A stretch of 36,442 nucleotides of DNA, from the NCBI GenBank assembly GCA_012514895.1, contig JAAYZK010000002.1:1-36442 (forward strand), given 5' to 3'. This document shows positions 6,187 to 14,575 of this stretch, one piece after another. The notes below the pieces were generated by a model, which saw nothing but the letters and a program-made list of their open reading frames with translations, ran no database searches and was not told the DNA's origin. This DNA is from Planctomycetota bacterium. GTDB taxonomy: Bacteria > Planctomycetota > Phycisphaerae > SM23-33 > FEN-1343. Each line of letters begins with the position of its first letter. Position 1 is the first letter of the stretch. Both the position numbers and the translations under genes were made by a program.

Positions 6187-9006
6187 ATGTCCGGGATTTC
6201 CAGCAGCGTCGGGCTGGTCAGCGGTCTGCCGGTGAGCGACCTGATCGATCAGTTGATGAAGATCGAGTCCCGCGTCGTCGAGCAGGTCGCCGCGCGGGTC
6301 ACCCAGACCGAGACGGTCAAGACCGCCTGGATGGGGCTGTCGGCCGGTGTGCTGGGCACCAAGATGGCCGCCCTGGGCCTCAACAACGTCTCGACCTTCA
6401 CCGCCACGACCGCCGCGTCGAGCAACGAGTCGGTCATGACGGCCACGACCTCGACGGGCGTGACGGCCGGGACGTACCAGTTCACGGTCCGCCGCCTGGC
6501 CCAGAACCACCAGCTCATCTCCACCGGCTTCGCCGACGCCGGCGCCCCGGTGGGCGCCGGCGCGCTGACGTTCGACATCGCCCGCGGACGCCTCGATCCG
6601 GCGACGCGCCTGGACTTCCTCAACGGCCAGCAGGGCGTCCGCCGCGGGACGATCCGCATCACCGACCGCACCGGCGCCAGCGCCGAGGTCAGCCTCCTCG
6701 ACGCCGTCACCGTCGCCGACGTGCTGGACGCCATCAACGACGCCGGCCTGGGCGTCCGCGCCGTCACGCGGGGCGACGCCATCGTCCTGCAGGATACCAC
6801 CGGGGTCGCCGGGACCCTCACCGTCGCCGAGGTCGGCGCCGGCCGCGCCGCCGAGGATCTTGGCTTGCTGGGCCAGGCCGCCGACGCCCCCCTGGTCGGC
6901 GCCGACATCAACGGCATCACCGCCGCCACGAGCCTGGACCTGCTCAACGACGGGCTGGGCATCGAACGCGCCAAGGGCGTCGCCGACCTGCTGATTACCC
7001 TGCGGGACGGGGCGAGCCTGGAGGTCAGCCTGCTGGGCGGGGCGAACGACCCGGAGAACACCGCCTACACCGTCGGCGACGTGCTGGACGCGATCAACAA
7101 CCACGCCGGCAACGGCGGCAGGCTCGTTGCCTCCATCAGCGCCGACGGCAACGGCATCACGCTGGTCGACACCACCGGCGGCGGCGGCGACCTGGTCGTT
7201 GCCAACGGCGCCGGCAGCAAAGCCGCCACCCAGCTCGGCCTGGAAGGCACCTTCGCCTCCGGCGGGGGGGGCGACCTGCAGGTGGACGGCCGGGCCGTGA
7301 TCGCCTCGCTCAACAGCGTCCTGCTGAGAAACCTCCAGGGCGGGGCCGGCCTGACCGCCGGGGTGCTCGAACTGCGCGACCGGCTGGACAACGCCGCCGC
7401 CGTCGACGTCAGCGGCCTGTCCAGCGTCGCCGACGTCCTGGACGCCGTCAACGACAGCGGCCTGGGGCTGGTCGCCTCCCTCAACGACTCGGGAACCGGG
7501 CTGAAGATCGCCGACACCACCGGCAGCACCGACTTCCGACTGGTCGTCGCCGACGCCGGCGGGGGGACCCTCGCGGCGGCGCTGGGCATCGCCGTCGACG
7601 CCGACGTCGACCAGGTCGCCGGGGGCAACGCCCAGCTCAAGTACATCTCCGGCCAGACGAAGCTGTCGGACCTGGCCGCCGGCGGCACCTGGCCCGGCGG
7701 CAGCATCACGATCACCAACAGCCAGGGGGCCAGCGTCGACGTCAACGTCGGCGGCAGCGGCGTCCAGCGGGTGGCCGACGTCATCCAGAACATCAACGGC
7801 AGCGCCGACAGGATCGGCGTGTCGGCCCGCCTCAACGACAGCGGGACCGGCATCCTCCTGGAAGACGCCAGCGGCGGGGCCGGCGCCCTGACGGTCCAGG
7901 AGAAGGGCTCCACCGCCGCACGGACGCTGGGCCTGCTGGGGTCGGCCGGCGAGGGCGAGGCCTTCCTCGACGGATCGCTCCGCACGACGATCACCCTGGA
8001 GGGCACCGAGACACTGACCGACCTGGCCGCCGCCATCAACGACGCGAACTTCGGCGTGACGGCCTCGGTCATCAACGACCAGTCGTCGGTCAACCCCTAC
8101 CGGCTCATGCTCGTCAGCCGCCAGACCGGCACCGCCGGGCGGATCGTCTTCGACGCCGGCGACACGGGGATCGCCCTGACCACCTTCGCCGAGGCCCGCG
8201 ACGCCCTGGTCTACCTCGGCAGCCCCGGCCAGGCCAACGCCGTGGCCGTCTCCAGCAGCACCAACCAGTTGGCCGGCGTGGTCGAGGGCGTCACCTTCGA
8301 CCTGCGGGGCACCGACGACGACCCCGTGACGGTGACGATCAGCACCGACGACGAGGCGATCGTCTCCACCATCGAGGGCTTCATCACCTCGTTCAACGGG
8401 GTGATCGACTCGCTGGCCAACTACACCCGCTTCGACCCCGAGACGCTCGAAAAGGGCGTCCTGTTCGGCGACGCGATGACCTCCACCCTCAAGAGCCGCC
8501 TGGTGAACATGGTGCTCAGCCCCGTCACGCTGACCGAGGGGCGATACAGCCGCCTGGCCCAGGTCGGCGTGACCCTCGAAAGCGGCCAGAAGCTCGCGCT
8601 GGACGAGGACAAGCTGCGGGCGGCCCTGCAGACCGACCGCGACAGCGTGATCAGCCTGTTCACCGAGGCCATGCGGACCGAGAAGGTCATCGAGAACGGC
8701 CAGGACGTCGATAAGGATATCAAGGGCACCGGCGGGATCGGGGTGACCTTCCAGAACGTCCTGGACAGCCTGACCGACGACTACGACGGGCTGATCACCA
8801 ACGTCACCGACGGCCTGGACAACCGGATCGACGACATGAAGGACCGCATCGGGCAGCTCAATACGCTGCTCGAGGCCAAGCGGGAGCGCTACGAACGGCA
8901 GTTCGCTTCCATGGAGACCGCCATCGCCCGGATGCAGGGGCAGATGTCGGCCCTGAATTCCCTGGCCTCCATCGCCTCGCAGATGATGGCCGCGACCCAG
9001 GCTTAG
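6187..9006 (+). CDS. fliD: Flagellar filament cap protein FliD (HAP2), enlarged
   Basis: FliD caps the growing flagellum and helps flagellin fold into the filament. The N-terminus (ISSSVGLVSGLPVSDLIDQL) is the canonical FliD_N helix region. The C-terminal third from about residue 690 (LAGVVEGVTFDLRG, then the SFNGVIDSLANYTRFD region and terminal coiled coil) is FliD_C. The protein has 939 residues, about twice the size of the enterobacterial protein. The extra length is five flagellin_IN-like modules in the middle, marked by V-A-D-V-L-D-A-I-N-type cores at residues 176, 296, 414, 529 and 610, i.e. a period of about 115-120 residues for the first four. These would form exposed domains of the cap. 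A GGGAG lies 11 bases and an AGGA 2 bases before the ATG. It is followed by fliS after 22 bases. Confidence 0.93.
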   Translation: MSGISSSVGLVSGLPVSDLIDQLMKIESRVVEQVAARVTQTETVKTAWMGLSAGVLGTKMAALGLNNVSTFTATTAASSNESVMTATTSTGVTAGTYQFTVRRLAQNHQLISTGFADAGAPVGAGALTFDIARGRLDPATRLDFLNGQQGVRRGTIRITDRTGASAEVSLLDAVTVADVLDAINDAGLGVRAVTRGDAIVLQDTTGVAGTLTVAEVGAGRAAEDLGLLGQAADAPLVGADINGITAATSLDLLNDGLGIERAKGVADLLITLRDGASLEVSLLGGANDPENTAYTVGDVLDAINNHAGNGGRLVASISADGNGITLVDTTGGGGDLVVANGAGSKAATQLGLEGTFASGGGGDLQVDGRAVIASLNSVLLRNLQGGAGLTAGVLELRDRLDNAAAVDVSGLSSVADVLDAVNDSGLGLVASLNDSGTGLKIADTTGSTDFRLVVADAGGGTLAAALGIAVDADVDQVAGGNAQLKYISGQTKLSDLAAGGTWPGGSITITNSQGASVDVNVGGSGVQRVADVIQNINGSADRIGVSARLNDSGTGILLEDASGGAGALTVQEKGSTAARTLGLLGSAGEGEAFLDGSLRTTITLEGTETLTDLAAAINDANFGVTASVINDQSSVNPYRLMLVSRQTGTAGRIVFDAGDTGIALTTFAEARDALVYLGSPGQANAVAVSSSTNQLAGVVEGVTFDLRGTDDDPVTVTISTDDEAIVSTIEGFITSFNGVIDSLANYTRFDPETLEKGVLFGDAMTSTLKSRLVNMVLSPVTLTEGRYSRLAQVGVTLESGQKLALDEDKLRAALQTDRDSVISLFTEAMRTEKVIENGQDVDKDIKGTGGIGVTFQNVLDSLTDDYDGLITNVTDGLDNRIDDMKDRIGQLNTLLEAKRERYERQFASMETAIARMQGQMSALNSLASIASQMMAATQA

Positions 9007-9028
9007 GCTCAAAGGAACCGCTGACGCG

Positions 9029-9499
9029 ATGAGTGACAGCCCGCTGAACGAGTACCTGAAGGCCAAGATCATGACGGCGACGCCGCAGCAGCTTCAGACC
9101 ATGCTGTACGACGGCGCCATCCGGTTCTGCGAGCAGGCGCGCCAGGCCATGCTCGACAAGGACATCCCCACCACCCACGAGCGGATCGTCCGCGCCCAGC
9201 GGATCGTCGTGGAGCTCTCGGCGACCATGAACGTCCAGGCCAATCCCGACCTGTGCGGGCGCCTGGCCAGCCTCTACACTTACGTCTACCGGCTGCTGGT
9301 CGACGCCAACATCCAGCGCGACCCGTCCAAGATCGACGAGGCCCTGGGCCTGCTGCAACACATCCGCGAGACGTGGCTGATGGCCCTGAACAAGCTTCGC
9401 CAGGACGCCGCGGCCGCCGGCGATTCCCGCACCGGCGCGGCGGCCCAGGCCGCCGGCGCCGCCGGCCTGCCGGGCGGGATCCTGTCCATCGAGGGGTGA
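9029..9499 (+). CDS. fliS: Flagellin export chaperone FliS
   Basis: The 156-residue protein has the all-helical FliS pattern: EYLKAKIMTATPQQLQTMLYDGAIRF at the start, then H-x-x-I-V-R-A-Q-R-I-V-V-E-L, then LASLYTYVYRLLVDANIQRD, and a final helix LLQHIRETW. FliS binds the C-terminus of flagellin in the cytoplasm and keeps it unfolded for export. The last 30 residues (Ala/Gly-rich) extend beyond the usual family length of about 130 and look disordered. An AAAGGAA ribosome site lies upstream. It is co-transcribed with fliD, the common gene order, but no flagellin gene is in the window. Confidence 0.93.
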   Translation: MSDSPLNEYLKAKIMTATPQQLQTMLYDGAIRFCEQARQAMLDKDIPTTHERIVRAQRIVVELSATMNVQANPDLCGRLASLYTYVYRLLVDANIQRDPSKIDEALGLLQHIRETWLMALNKLRQDAAAAGDSRTGAAAQAAGAAGLPGGILSIEG

Positions 9500-9570
9500 A
9501 TTCTCCAGCCTCCGTTCGCCTAGAATGATAGGGAGGCCGTTCGTGCTGCGCGCTTCAGGAGGGAGTCCGG

Positions 9571-10503
9571 ATGGAACAGGGGATCCTCGGCGACGTCGTG
9601 GTCCGCAGCCCCGCCAATCCGCTGGTGGGGATCAACGACATCCCCTTCGCCTGCAGCGACATCTGGAACGCCGGCGTCACCTGCGTCGACGGCGTGTGCA
9701 TCATGCTCATCACCATCGAGCTGCTCGAGGGCCGCCACGCCATCTACCGGGCCCGCAGCGAGGACGGGGAGACCTTCGCCATCGACGGGACGCCCTTCAT
9801 GGTTCCGGCGACCGAGGGCCCGCGGGCGCGCTGCGAGTCGGCGGGCATCCGTGACCCGCGGGTCACCTTCCTGGAGGGCTGCTACTACATCGGCTACCTC
9901 GCCGAAGGCGACGACGGGCTGCGGGTTGCCTTGGCCAGGACGAAGGACTTCCAGTCCGTCGAGTGGTTGGGTTACCCCACGCAGGTCGACGAGAAGAACG
10001 GCACCCTGTTCCCGGCGCGGATCGGCGGGCGGTACGCCCTGCTGACCCGCCCCAACGCCGGGGCGAGCATCTGGGTGATCTACTCGGACGACCTGGAGTT
10101 CTGGGGTTCGCCGGCGCCGGTCATGACCCCGCGCGCCGGCTACTGGGATTCCGACCGGATCGGGCCGGGGCCCCCTCCCATCGAGACCGAACAGGGCTGG
10201 CTGCTGCTGTACTACGGGCAGAAGTCCACCAGCGCCGGGCCCCTGGTGCGCCTCGGAGCGGCCCTGCTGGACCGGGAGGACCCCGCCCGGGTGCTGGCGC
10301 GGTCGAACATCCCCATCCTCTCTCCGCGGGAACGGTACGAACGCATCGGCGACGTGCCCAACGTGGTGTTCTCCTGCGGCGCCCTGCTGAGCGACGGCAT
10401 CGTGACGGTCTACTACGGCGCGTCCGACAGCGTCATCTGCCGCGGCTCGGCCCCGCTGGAGGAGATCATCGGGCACTGCTTCCGCAGTGCGCGGGAGTTC
10501 TGA
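9571..10503 (+). CDS. GH130-type five-bladed propeller glycosidase/phosphorylase, divergent copy
   Basis: The 310-residue protein follows the whole GH130 pattern: NPLVGINDIPF at the start, YDG-type blades, a DPRVT strand, KDFQSVEWLG, KNGTLFPARIGGRYALLTRP, WDSDRIGPGPPPIETEQGWLL, LGAALLDREDP and YERIGDVPNVVFSCGA, then VTVYYGASD. GH130 enzymes are mannoside phosphorylases or beta-1,2-mannosidases; the substrate cannot be read here. Compared with the next gene this copy has diverged at key places. The EDPR motif is R-D-P-R (residues 94-97) and the LLRVE strand is MLITIE. The catalytic-type Asp (D95) remains. There is no signal peptide, so it is probably cytoplasmic. A perfect AGGAGG lies upstream of the ATG. 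The next gene starts 2 bases after its stop codon, so the pair is translationally linked. Confidence 0.85.
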   Translation: MEQGILGDVVVRSPANPLVGINDIPFACSDIWNAGVTCVDGVCIMLITIELLEGRHAIYRARSEDGETFAIDGTPFMVPATEGPRARCESAGIRDPRVTFLEGCYYIGYLAEGDDGLRVALARTKDFQSVEWLGYPTQVDEKNGTLFPARIGGRYALLTRPNAGASIWVIYSDDLEFWGSPAPVMTPRAGYWDSDRIGPGPPPIETEQGWLLLYYGQKSTSAGPLVRLGAALLDREDPARVLARSNIPILSPRERYERIGDVPNVVFSCGALLSDGIVTVYYGASDSVICRGSAPLEEIIGHCFRSAREF

Positions 10504-10505
10504 CC

Positions 10506-11423
10506 ATGGCCGGGCGCGACCTGCTCCAGCGACACGAGGACAACCCGCTGCTGACGGTGGACGACATCCCCTACCGCTGCAACACCGTCTTCAACGGCTC
10601 GCCCGTCAAGATCGACGACGGGTACCTGATGCTCCTGCGGGTCGAGGGCCAGCAGGGCTACTCGTTCTTCTCGATCGCGCGCAGCCCCGACGGGATCCAT
10701 TTCACCGCCGATGACGCCCCGGCGATGCTGCCGGCGTCGGAGGGGCCCTGGCAGATGTGGGAGGAAGGGGGCATCGAGGACCCGCGGATCACCCGCTTCG
10801 ACGGGACGTACTACATCCTCTACACCGCCACCAGCCGCTACGGCCACTACATCGCCCTGGCCTCGACGGAGGATTTCGAGGCCTTCACGCGGATCGCCGT
10901 GATCTCCGGCCCGGGAAACAAGGATGGTGTGCTCTTCCCCGACCGGATCAGGGGGCTGTACGCGCGGCTGGACCGGCCGTTCGGAAACGGGGTGGGCAGC
11001 GTGTGGGTGTCGTACTCGCCCGACCTGATCCACTGGGGCCGCAGCAGGATCGTCTTTCGCCCCCGCCCGCGCTTCTGGGACAGCTACCGCGTGGGCGCGT
11101 CGGCTCCCCCGATCCGCACCGACTGGGGCTGGCTGGAGATCTACCACGGGGTCAGGATGACCTCCTCCGGTCCGATCTACCGCATCGGGGCGATCATGCT
11201 GGACCTGCAGGACCCCTCCCGCGTCGTCGGCCACGGGCCGCTGCCGTTGCTGAGCCCCCGGGAGGACTACGAGCGGATCGGCGATGTGGGCAACGTCGTG
11301 TTCGCCTGCGGCGCCGTCGTCGAGGACGACGGGCAGGTCAAGATCTACTACGGCGCGGCCGACACCGCCATCTGCGTCGCCACGGCGCCGATGGAGCGGA
11401 TCATTGCGTCGTGTTTCGAGTAG
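10506..11423 (+). CDS. GH130-type glycoside phosphorylase/mannosidase, canonical copy
   Basis: This is a second, paralogous GH130 protein of 305 residues. The ATG at 10506 is chosen because homology begins there (DNPLLTVDDIPYRCNTVFN) and it directly follows the first copy; the frame is open further upstream but that part is a shadow of gene one. It keeps LLRVEG (43-48), the full EDPR motif (E91-D92-P93-R94), WDSYRVGASAPPIRTDWGWL, IYHGV, YRIGAIMLDLQDPSRV and YYGAADT. By family knowledge it would cleave or phosphorolyse beta-mannosides. The H-R-P found in many family members is D-R-P here, so whether it uses phosphate or water is open. Its last 23 bases overlap the end of the convergent MFS gene. 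Confidence 0.88.
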   Translation: MAGRDLLQRHEDNPLLTVDDIPYRCNTVFNGSPVKIDDGYLMLLRVEGQQGYSFFSIARSPDGIHFTADDAPAMLPASEGPWQMWEEGGIEDPRITRFDGTYYILYTATSRYGHYIALASTEDFEAFTRIAVISGPGNKDGVLFPDRIRGLYARLDRPFGNGVGSVWVSYSPDLIHWGRSRIVFRPRPRFWDSYRVGASAPPIRTDWGWLEIYHGVRMTSSGPIYRIGAIMLDLQDPSRVVGHGPLPLLSPREDYERIGDVGNVVFACGAVVEDDGQVKIYYGAADTAICVATAPMERIIASCFE

Positions 11424-12723
11424 CTTCGTGCCGCGGCTCGACCACGCCCCGCAGGAACTCCGTGGATATCGCCACCGTCGCCGCGCTGAGCAGGGCGACG
11501 ACCAGGAAGCTGCCCCCGCTGCCCCGCCAGGCCAGCATGCTGAGGATCCAGGTGGTCAGCATGCTGACCAGCCCCACCCCCGAGATGGACGCCAGGTAGC
11601 GGATGCGGCGGTCCAGCGGGCACAGCTCCATGCCCAGCGTGGCGTGCCCCACCTGGTTGCAGTACGACCCGGCGCCGAACAGGAAGAACAGGCCGAGGAA
11701 CTCCGCCGGCGTGCGCGCCCAGGGCATCCACAGGCACACCGCCAGCATCATCGTCCTGGCCGTCAGCAGCACGCGCCGCCCGCCCCAGCGGTCGCCGATC
11801 CAGGCGGCCAGGAGGTTGCCGGCGATGGCGCCGAGCATCTGGCCGGACAGCAGCCAGCCCATCTGCCCCTCCCGCCAGCCCAGCCGGTTGAGGGTGAAGA
11901 TGGTCATGAACGGCATCATGATGAACAGGCCGTAGTTGAACGCGGCGCTCAGCAGGTACAGCCGGAACCGCCGGTCGGTGCGGACGATCGCCCAGATGTC
12001 GGCGAGGGTTTCGCCCACGCCGGCGGCGCGGCCCGGGCGGGGGCGGGGGTTGGGGATCTCCCGCGTGCACGCGAAGGCGATGTAGGACAGGGTCAGGAAG
12101 GCGAAGGTCGTCAGGTGGAGCAGCCCGTACCCGCGGGGGCCCGGGAAGGCATCGAGCACCTTGAGCACGACGGCGCCGGCGCCCAGGCCGATCAGGCAGC
12201 AGATGGCGTTGCGCGTGGCCCAGACGGAGGATCGTCGGTGGGGCGGGATGGCGTTGGCGACAAACTCCTGCCAGGCGGTGATGCCCGACCCGGCGACCAT
12301 GCCGCTGATCAGCGGCGCCAGCGCCGCCGCCGCGACCAGGACGGCGGGGTTGCCGCGGAAGCCCCAGAAGAGGACCGCCCCGGCGATGAGGTAGACGATC
12401 CGCTGGAAGAACCCCAGCGTCAACAGCAGCGGATGGAAGCGGACGAGGCGTTCCATCCAGTGGGCCGTCAGCAGCGGGGGGATCAGGTATCCGGCCGTCA
12501 GGATCTGGGGCATGGCCGCCGTCAGCCAGGCGGGTCCGCCGAGGGCCTCGACCATCTTGGGCCCGACGATGGATGCCGACAGGAAGGTCATCCCGCCCAT
12601 GTATAGCCCCCCTTCGATGGAGTGGGCCAGGAAGTTGCGGGGCAGGTGCTTGCGCACCTCGTGGTCGGCGGCGTCGCCGGCGGGGATCCGGGGGGCGCCG
12701 CTTGTCGAAAGGGACGTCGTCAC
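11401..12723 (-). CDS. Major facilitator superfamily (MFS) transporter
   Basis: The 440-residue protein has about twelve hydrophobic segments in the 6+6 MFS layout, a cytoplasmic mid-loop around residues 205-230 (NPRPRPGR), and the GDRWGGRRVLL loop after the eighth segment that resembles the MFS signature. The substrate is not readable. Standing next to two GH130 genes and a hydrolase, a sugar or glycoside is a reasonable guess. The start is GTG at 12723, with AAGGTG about 8 bases upstream. It lies 56 bases after the alpha/beta hydrolase on the same strand and is probably co-transcribed. Its 3' end overlaps the convergent GH130 gene by 23 bases, so both stop codons lie inside the neighbour's coding sequence. 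Confidence 0.85.
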   Translation of the reverse strand: MTTSLSTSGAPRIPAGDAADHEVRKHLPRNFLAHSIEGGLYMGGMTFLSASIVGPKMVEALGGPAWLTAAMPQILTAGYLIPPLLTAHWMERLVRFHPLLLTLGFFQRIVYLIAGAVLFWGFRGNPAVLVAAAALAPLISGMVAGSGITAWQEFVANAIPPHRRSSVWATRNAICCLIGLGAGAVVLKVLDAFPGPRGYGLLHLTTFAFLTLSYIAFACTREIPNPRPRPGRAAGVGETLADIWAIVRTDRRFRLYLLSAAFNYGLFIMMPFMTIFTLNRLGWREGQMGWLLSGQMLGAIAGNLLAAWIGDRWGGRRVLLTARTMMLAVCLWMPWARTPAEFLGLFFLFGAGSYCNQVGHATLGMELCPLDRRIRYLASISGVGLVSMLTTWILSMLAWRGSGGSFLVVALLSAATVAISTEFLRGVVEPRHEATRNTTQ

Positions 12724-12779
12724 AGCTCACACCTTCTTACTTACGGATGGACGGTCCGTACATCTGCAGTCCAATGTGT

Positions 12780-13829
12780 TCATTGTCCGAGGGCGCCGGC
12801 CAGGAAATCGTAGGCCTTCGCGCCGCTGATCCGGTGGCGGCCCTCGAAGACCTCCAGGGCCAGGTCTCCGGGCCGCCCGAAGGCCTTCCAGGCCCGCCGG
12901 GCCCGCCGGACGGTGCGCCGGACCGGCTCGACGGGGAAGATCTCGTCGTGGGTGCCGGCTTCCACCAGGCAGGGTCGCGGCGCGATCAGCCCGGCCAGGT
13001 CGCTCAGTTCGCCCAGGCGCAGCAGGCCGGGCACGAAGTTGCACGTGCAGTGGTGCATGGCCAGGATGGAGTGGCGCCAGTCGCAGAAGTAGCCGCTCAC
13101 GACGCAGGCCCTGATCCGGGGATCGAGGGCCGTCGAGAAGAAGGTGTGCATTCCGCCGCCGGAGATGCCCATGGCGCCGATCCGGTCGCCGTCGACCTCC
13201 TTGAGGGTGAGAGCGTAGTCCAGGGCCCGCATCCCGTCGCGGACCCGCAACCCCACCATGGACCCGCCGAGCATCATGGCGTAGGTGGCGGCGTGGTGGC
13301 AGGTGGAGGGAACGGGGGAGGGGCCCAGGTCGCTGTAGTCGTGTCGGCGCTGGCCGAAGCAACTGATCTCCGGGGCGATGACGACGAACCCGCGCCGGGC
13401 CAGGGCGCAGCCGAAGTCCCTGTGGTACCCGTCGGGTTCGTAGCGCTCGCTGCCGTCCTCCCACAGGCCGACGATGTCGGCCACGCCGTACCCGTGGCCG
13501 TGCAGCGCCAGCACCGCCGGGCGGGGGCGCCTCGGGCCGGCGGGGGTCAGGACGTAGACGGGCATGGTGGATCGCCGCGCCGTGTGCAGGATCACCTTCC
13601 GGCGGACGTAGTCGCCCCGGTCGACGGTCTGGACCACCGTGGGCCGCAGGGGCACGGGCGGGTCGTCGACGAAGCCGACGCAGGCGGCCAGCCGCCGCCG
13701 GACCGGCGCCTGCCAGGCGCGGGCGTCGGCGGCCGTGTCGGCGGTGAACGCGCAGGTCCGCTCCGTACGGGCGGCCAGGTCGTCCAGGAAGGCGATCGGA
13801 CTGAGTGGCGAGGGTCGTCGCGGGGGCAT
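12780..13829 (-). CDS. Alpha/beta hydrolase, acetyl-xylan-esterase-like (dienelactone hydrolase type)
   Basis: The 349-residue protein has the alpha/beta-hydrolase core after an N-terminal helical region. PAVLALHGHGYG (105-114) is the oxyanion-hole strand and turn, GISGGG (221-226) is the nucleophile elbow with Ser223, Asp295 lies in GTHDEIFP, and His332 in EGRHRIS completes the triad. This layout matches the large family of bacterial esterases of the acetyl xylan esterase/Abhydrolase_7 type. No signal peptide is visible, so a cytoplasmic esterase acting on imported acylated sugars is plausible but unproven. A GGAG lies about 10 bases before the ATG. It is divergent from the BlaI gene (273 bases) and precedes the MFS gene. 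The two probably form an operon. Confidence 0.82.
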   Translation of the reverse strand: MPPRRPSPLSPIAFLDDLAARTERTCAFTADTAADARAWQAPVRRRLAACVGFVDDPPVPLRPTVVQTVDRGDYVRRKVILHTARRSTMPVYVLTPAGPRRPRPAVLALHGHGYGVADIVGLWEDGSERYEPDGYHRDFGCALARRGFVVIAPEISCFGQRRHDYSDLGPSPVPSTCHHAATYAMMLGGSMVGLRVRDGMRALDYALTLKEVDGDRIGAMGISGGGMHTFFSTALDPRIRACVVSGYFCDWRHSILAMHHCTCNFVPGLLRLGELSDLAGLIAPRPCLVEAGTHDEIFPVEPVRRTVRRARRAWKAFGRPGDLALEVFEGRHRISGAKAYDFLAGALGQ

Positions 13830-14010
13830 CGTGGTCGTTCTCCGCGGGGCCGGCGGGCCCCGGTCAAGCCGGTGACGATAGCGTCAGGCCCCCCGGATGG
13901 GAAGAGGATACCGGCCCAATGGTCCCGCCCGCGTGCGGGCCGGCGCGAACAAGCCTCGGCCTGGGCCCAGGTTGCCCGCGGAGTGGCGCGGAATTCTGCG
14001 GGTTTTCCAC

Positions 14011-14038
14011 TTGCACAATCTCTACACCAGGGTATACT
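14011..14038 (+). promoter_or_regulatory. Promoter and candidate operator for the blaI-like gene
   Basis: TTGCAC (14011-14016) and TATACT (14033-14038) are separated by 16 bases and fit a housekeeping promoter. Overlapping the spacer and -10 is an imperfect dyad, TACACC-AG-GGTATA (14023-14036), whose half-sites match at 5 of 6 positions. It contains TACA, as BlaI/MecI operators do (known core TACA-N-TGTA). Autoregulation by the BlaI-like protein is the natural reading. The start codon lies 65 bases downstream of the -10. Confidence 0.6.
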
Positions 14039-14102
14039 TGACAATAGACACGGGTCTTTGCGGGATGGAGCAAGTGCACCTCGGCGTGCAGGAGATGTCA
14101 TC

Positions 14103-14534
14103 GTGGTGAAGCAGACCAGACGTCAGGCCACCACCGAGCCGACCGGCGAACACCTGCCGGATGCGGAACTGGAAGTGCTGGCCTGTCTGTGGCAGCGCGG
14201 CAACGCGACGGCTCGGGAGGTCCGGGAGATGATGGAGCCCTATCGCCCCATGACGCACGGGGCGATGGTGACGCTGCTGAAGCGTCTGTCGTCCAAGGGC
14301 TGGGTGATGCGGGAGAAGGGCCCCGTGGGCAAGGCGTTCGTGTACATGCCCACCCGCAAGGCGGCCCCCACGCAGCGGCGGATCCTGGCGGATCTGACCC
14401 ACCGCGTCTTCGGCGGCAGCGGGGTGGCCGTGATGGCCAACCTGCTGGACGCCACGTCGCCCAGCCTCGAGGAGATCGACGCGCTTCAGAGCATGCTCAA
14501 TGATCTTCGGGCGAAGCGGGAGAAGCTGAGGTAA
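14103..14534 (+). CDS. blaI: BlaI/MecI/CopY-family transcriptional repressor
   Basis: The 143-residue protein has the winged-helix DNA-binding domain of this family: LPDAELEVLACLWQRGNATAREV, then GAMVTLLKRLSSKGWVMREKGPVGKAFVYMPT (the recognition helix and wing). A short C-terminal dimerisation region follows. By family knowledge it binds dyad operators and is inactivated by cleavage when the paired M56 protease is triggered. The start is GTG at 14103, with GGAG 8 bases upstream; a second GTG follows immediately. It lies directly upstream of an M56 protease gene on the same strand, the classical blaI-blaR1 order. No beta-lactamase is in the window. The symbol names the family, not a proven resistance role. 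Confidence 0.9.
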   Translation: MVKQTRRQATTEPTGEHLPDAELEVLACLWQRGNATAREVREMMEPYRPMTHGAMVTLLKRLSSKGWVMREKGPVGKAFVYMPTRKAAPTQRRILADLTHRVFGGSGVAVMANLLDATSPSLEEIDALQSMLNDLRAKREKLR

Positions 14535-14575
14535 TCGGGATCGTTACGCACCTGGCGGTGCGCTTCGGGGCAGTC

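Noticed and set aside
6181-9072. A 963-codon minus-strand frame opposite fliD, and an 863-codon plus-strand frame in another phase
   Set aside because: Both are composition shadows of fliD, with low-complexity products and no family resemblance.
9963-10505. An upstream extension of the second GH130 gene that would make a 486-residue protein
   Set aside because: The extension overlaps the first GH130 gene in another phase and has no homology; the ATG at 10506 starts exactly where family similarity begins.
12573-14102. A 653-codon plus-strand frame ending in the BlaI protein
   Set aside because: The first ~510 codons are the antisense of the hydrolase and MFS genes. The GTG at 14103 has its own ribosome site and promoter.
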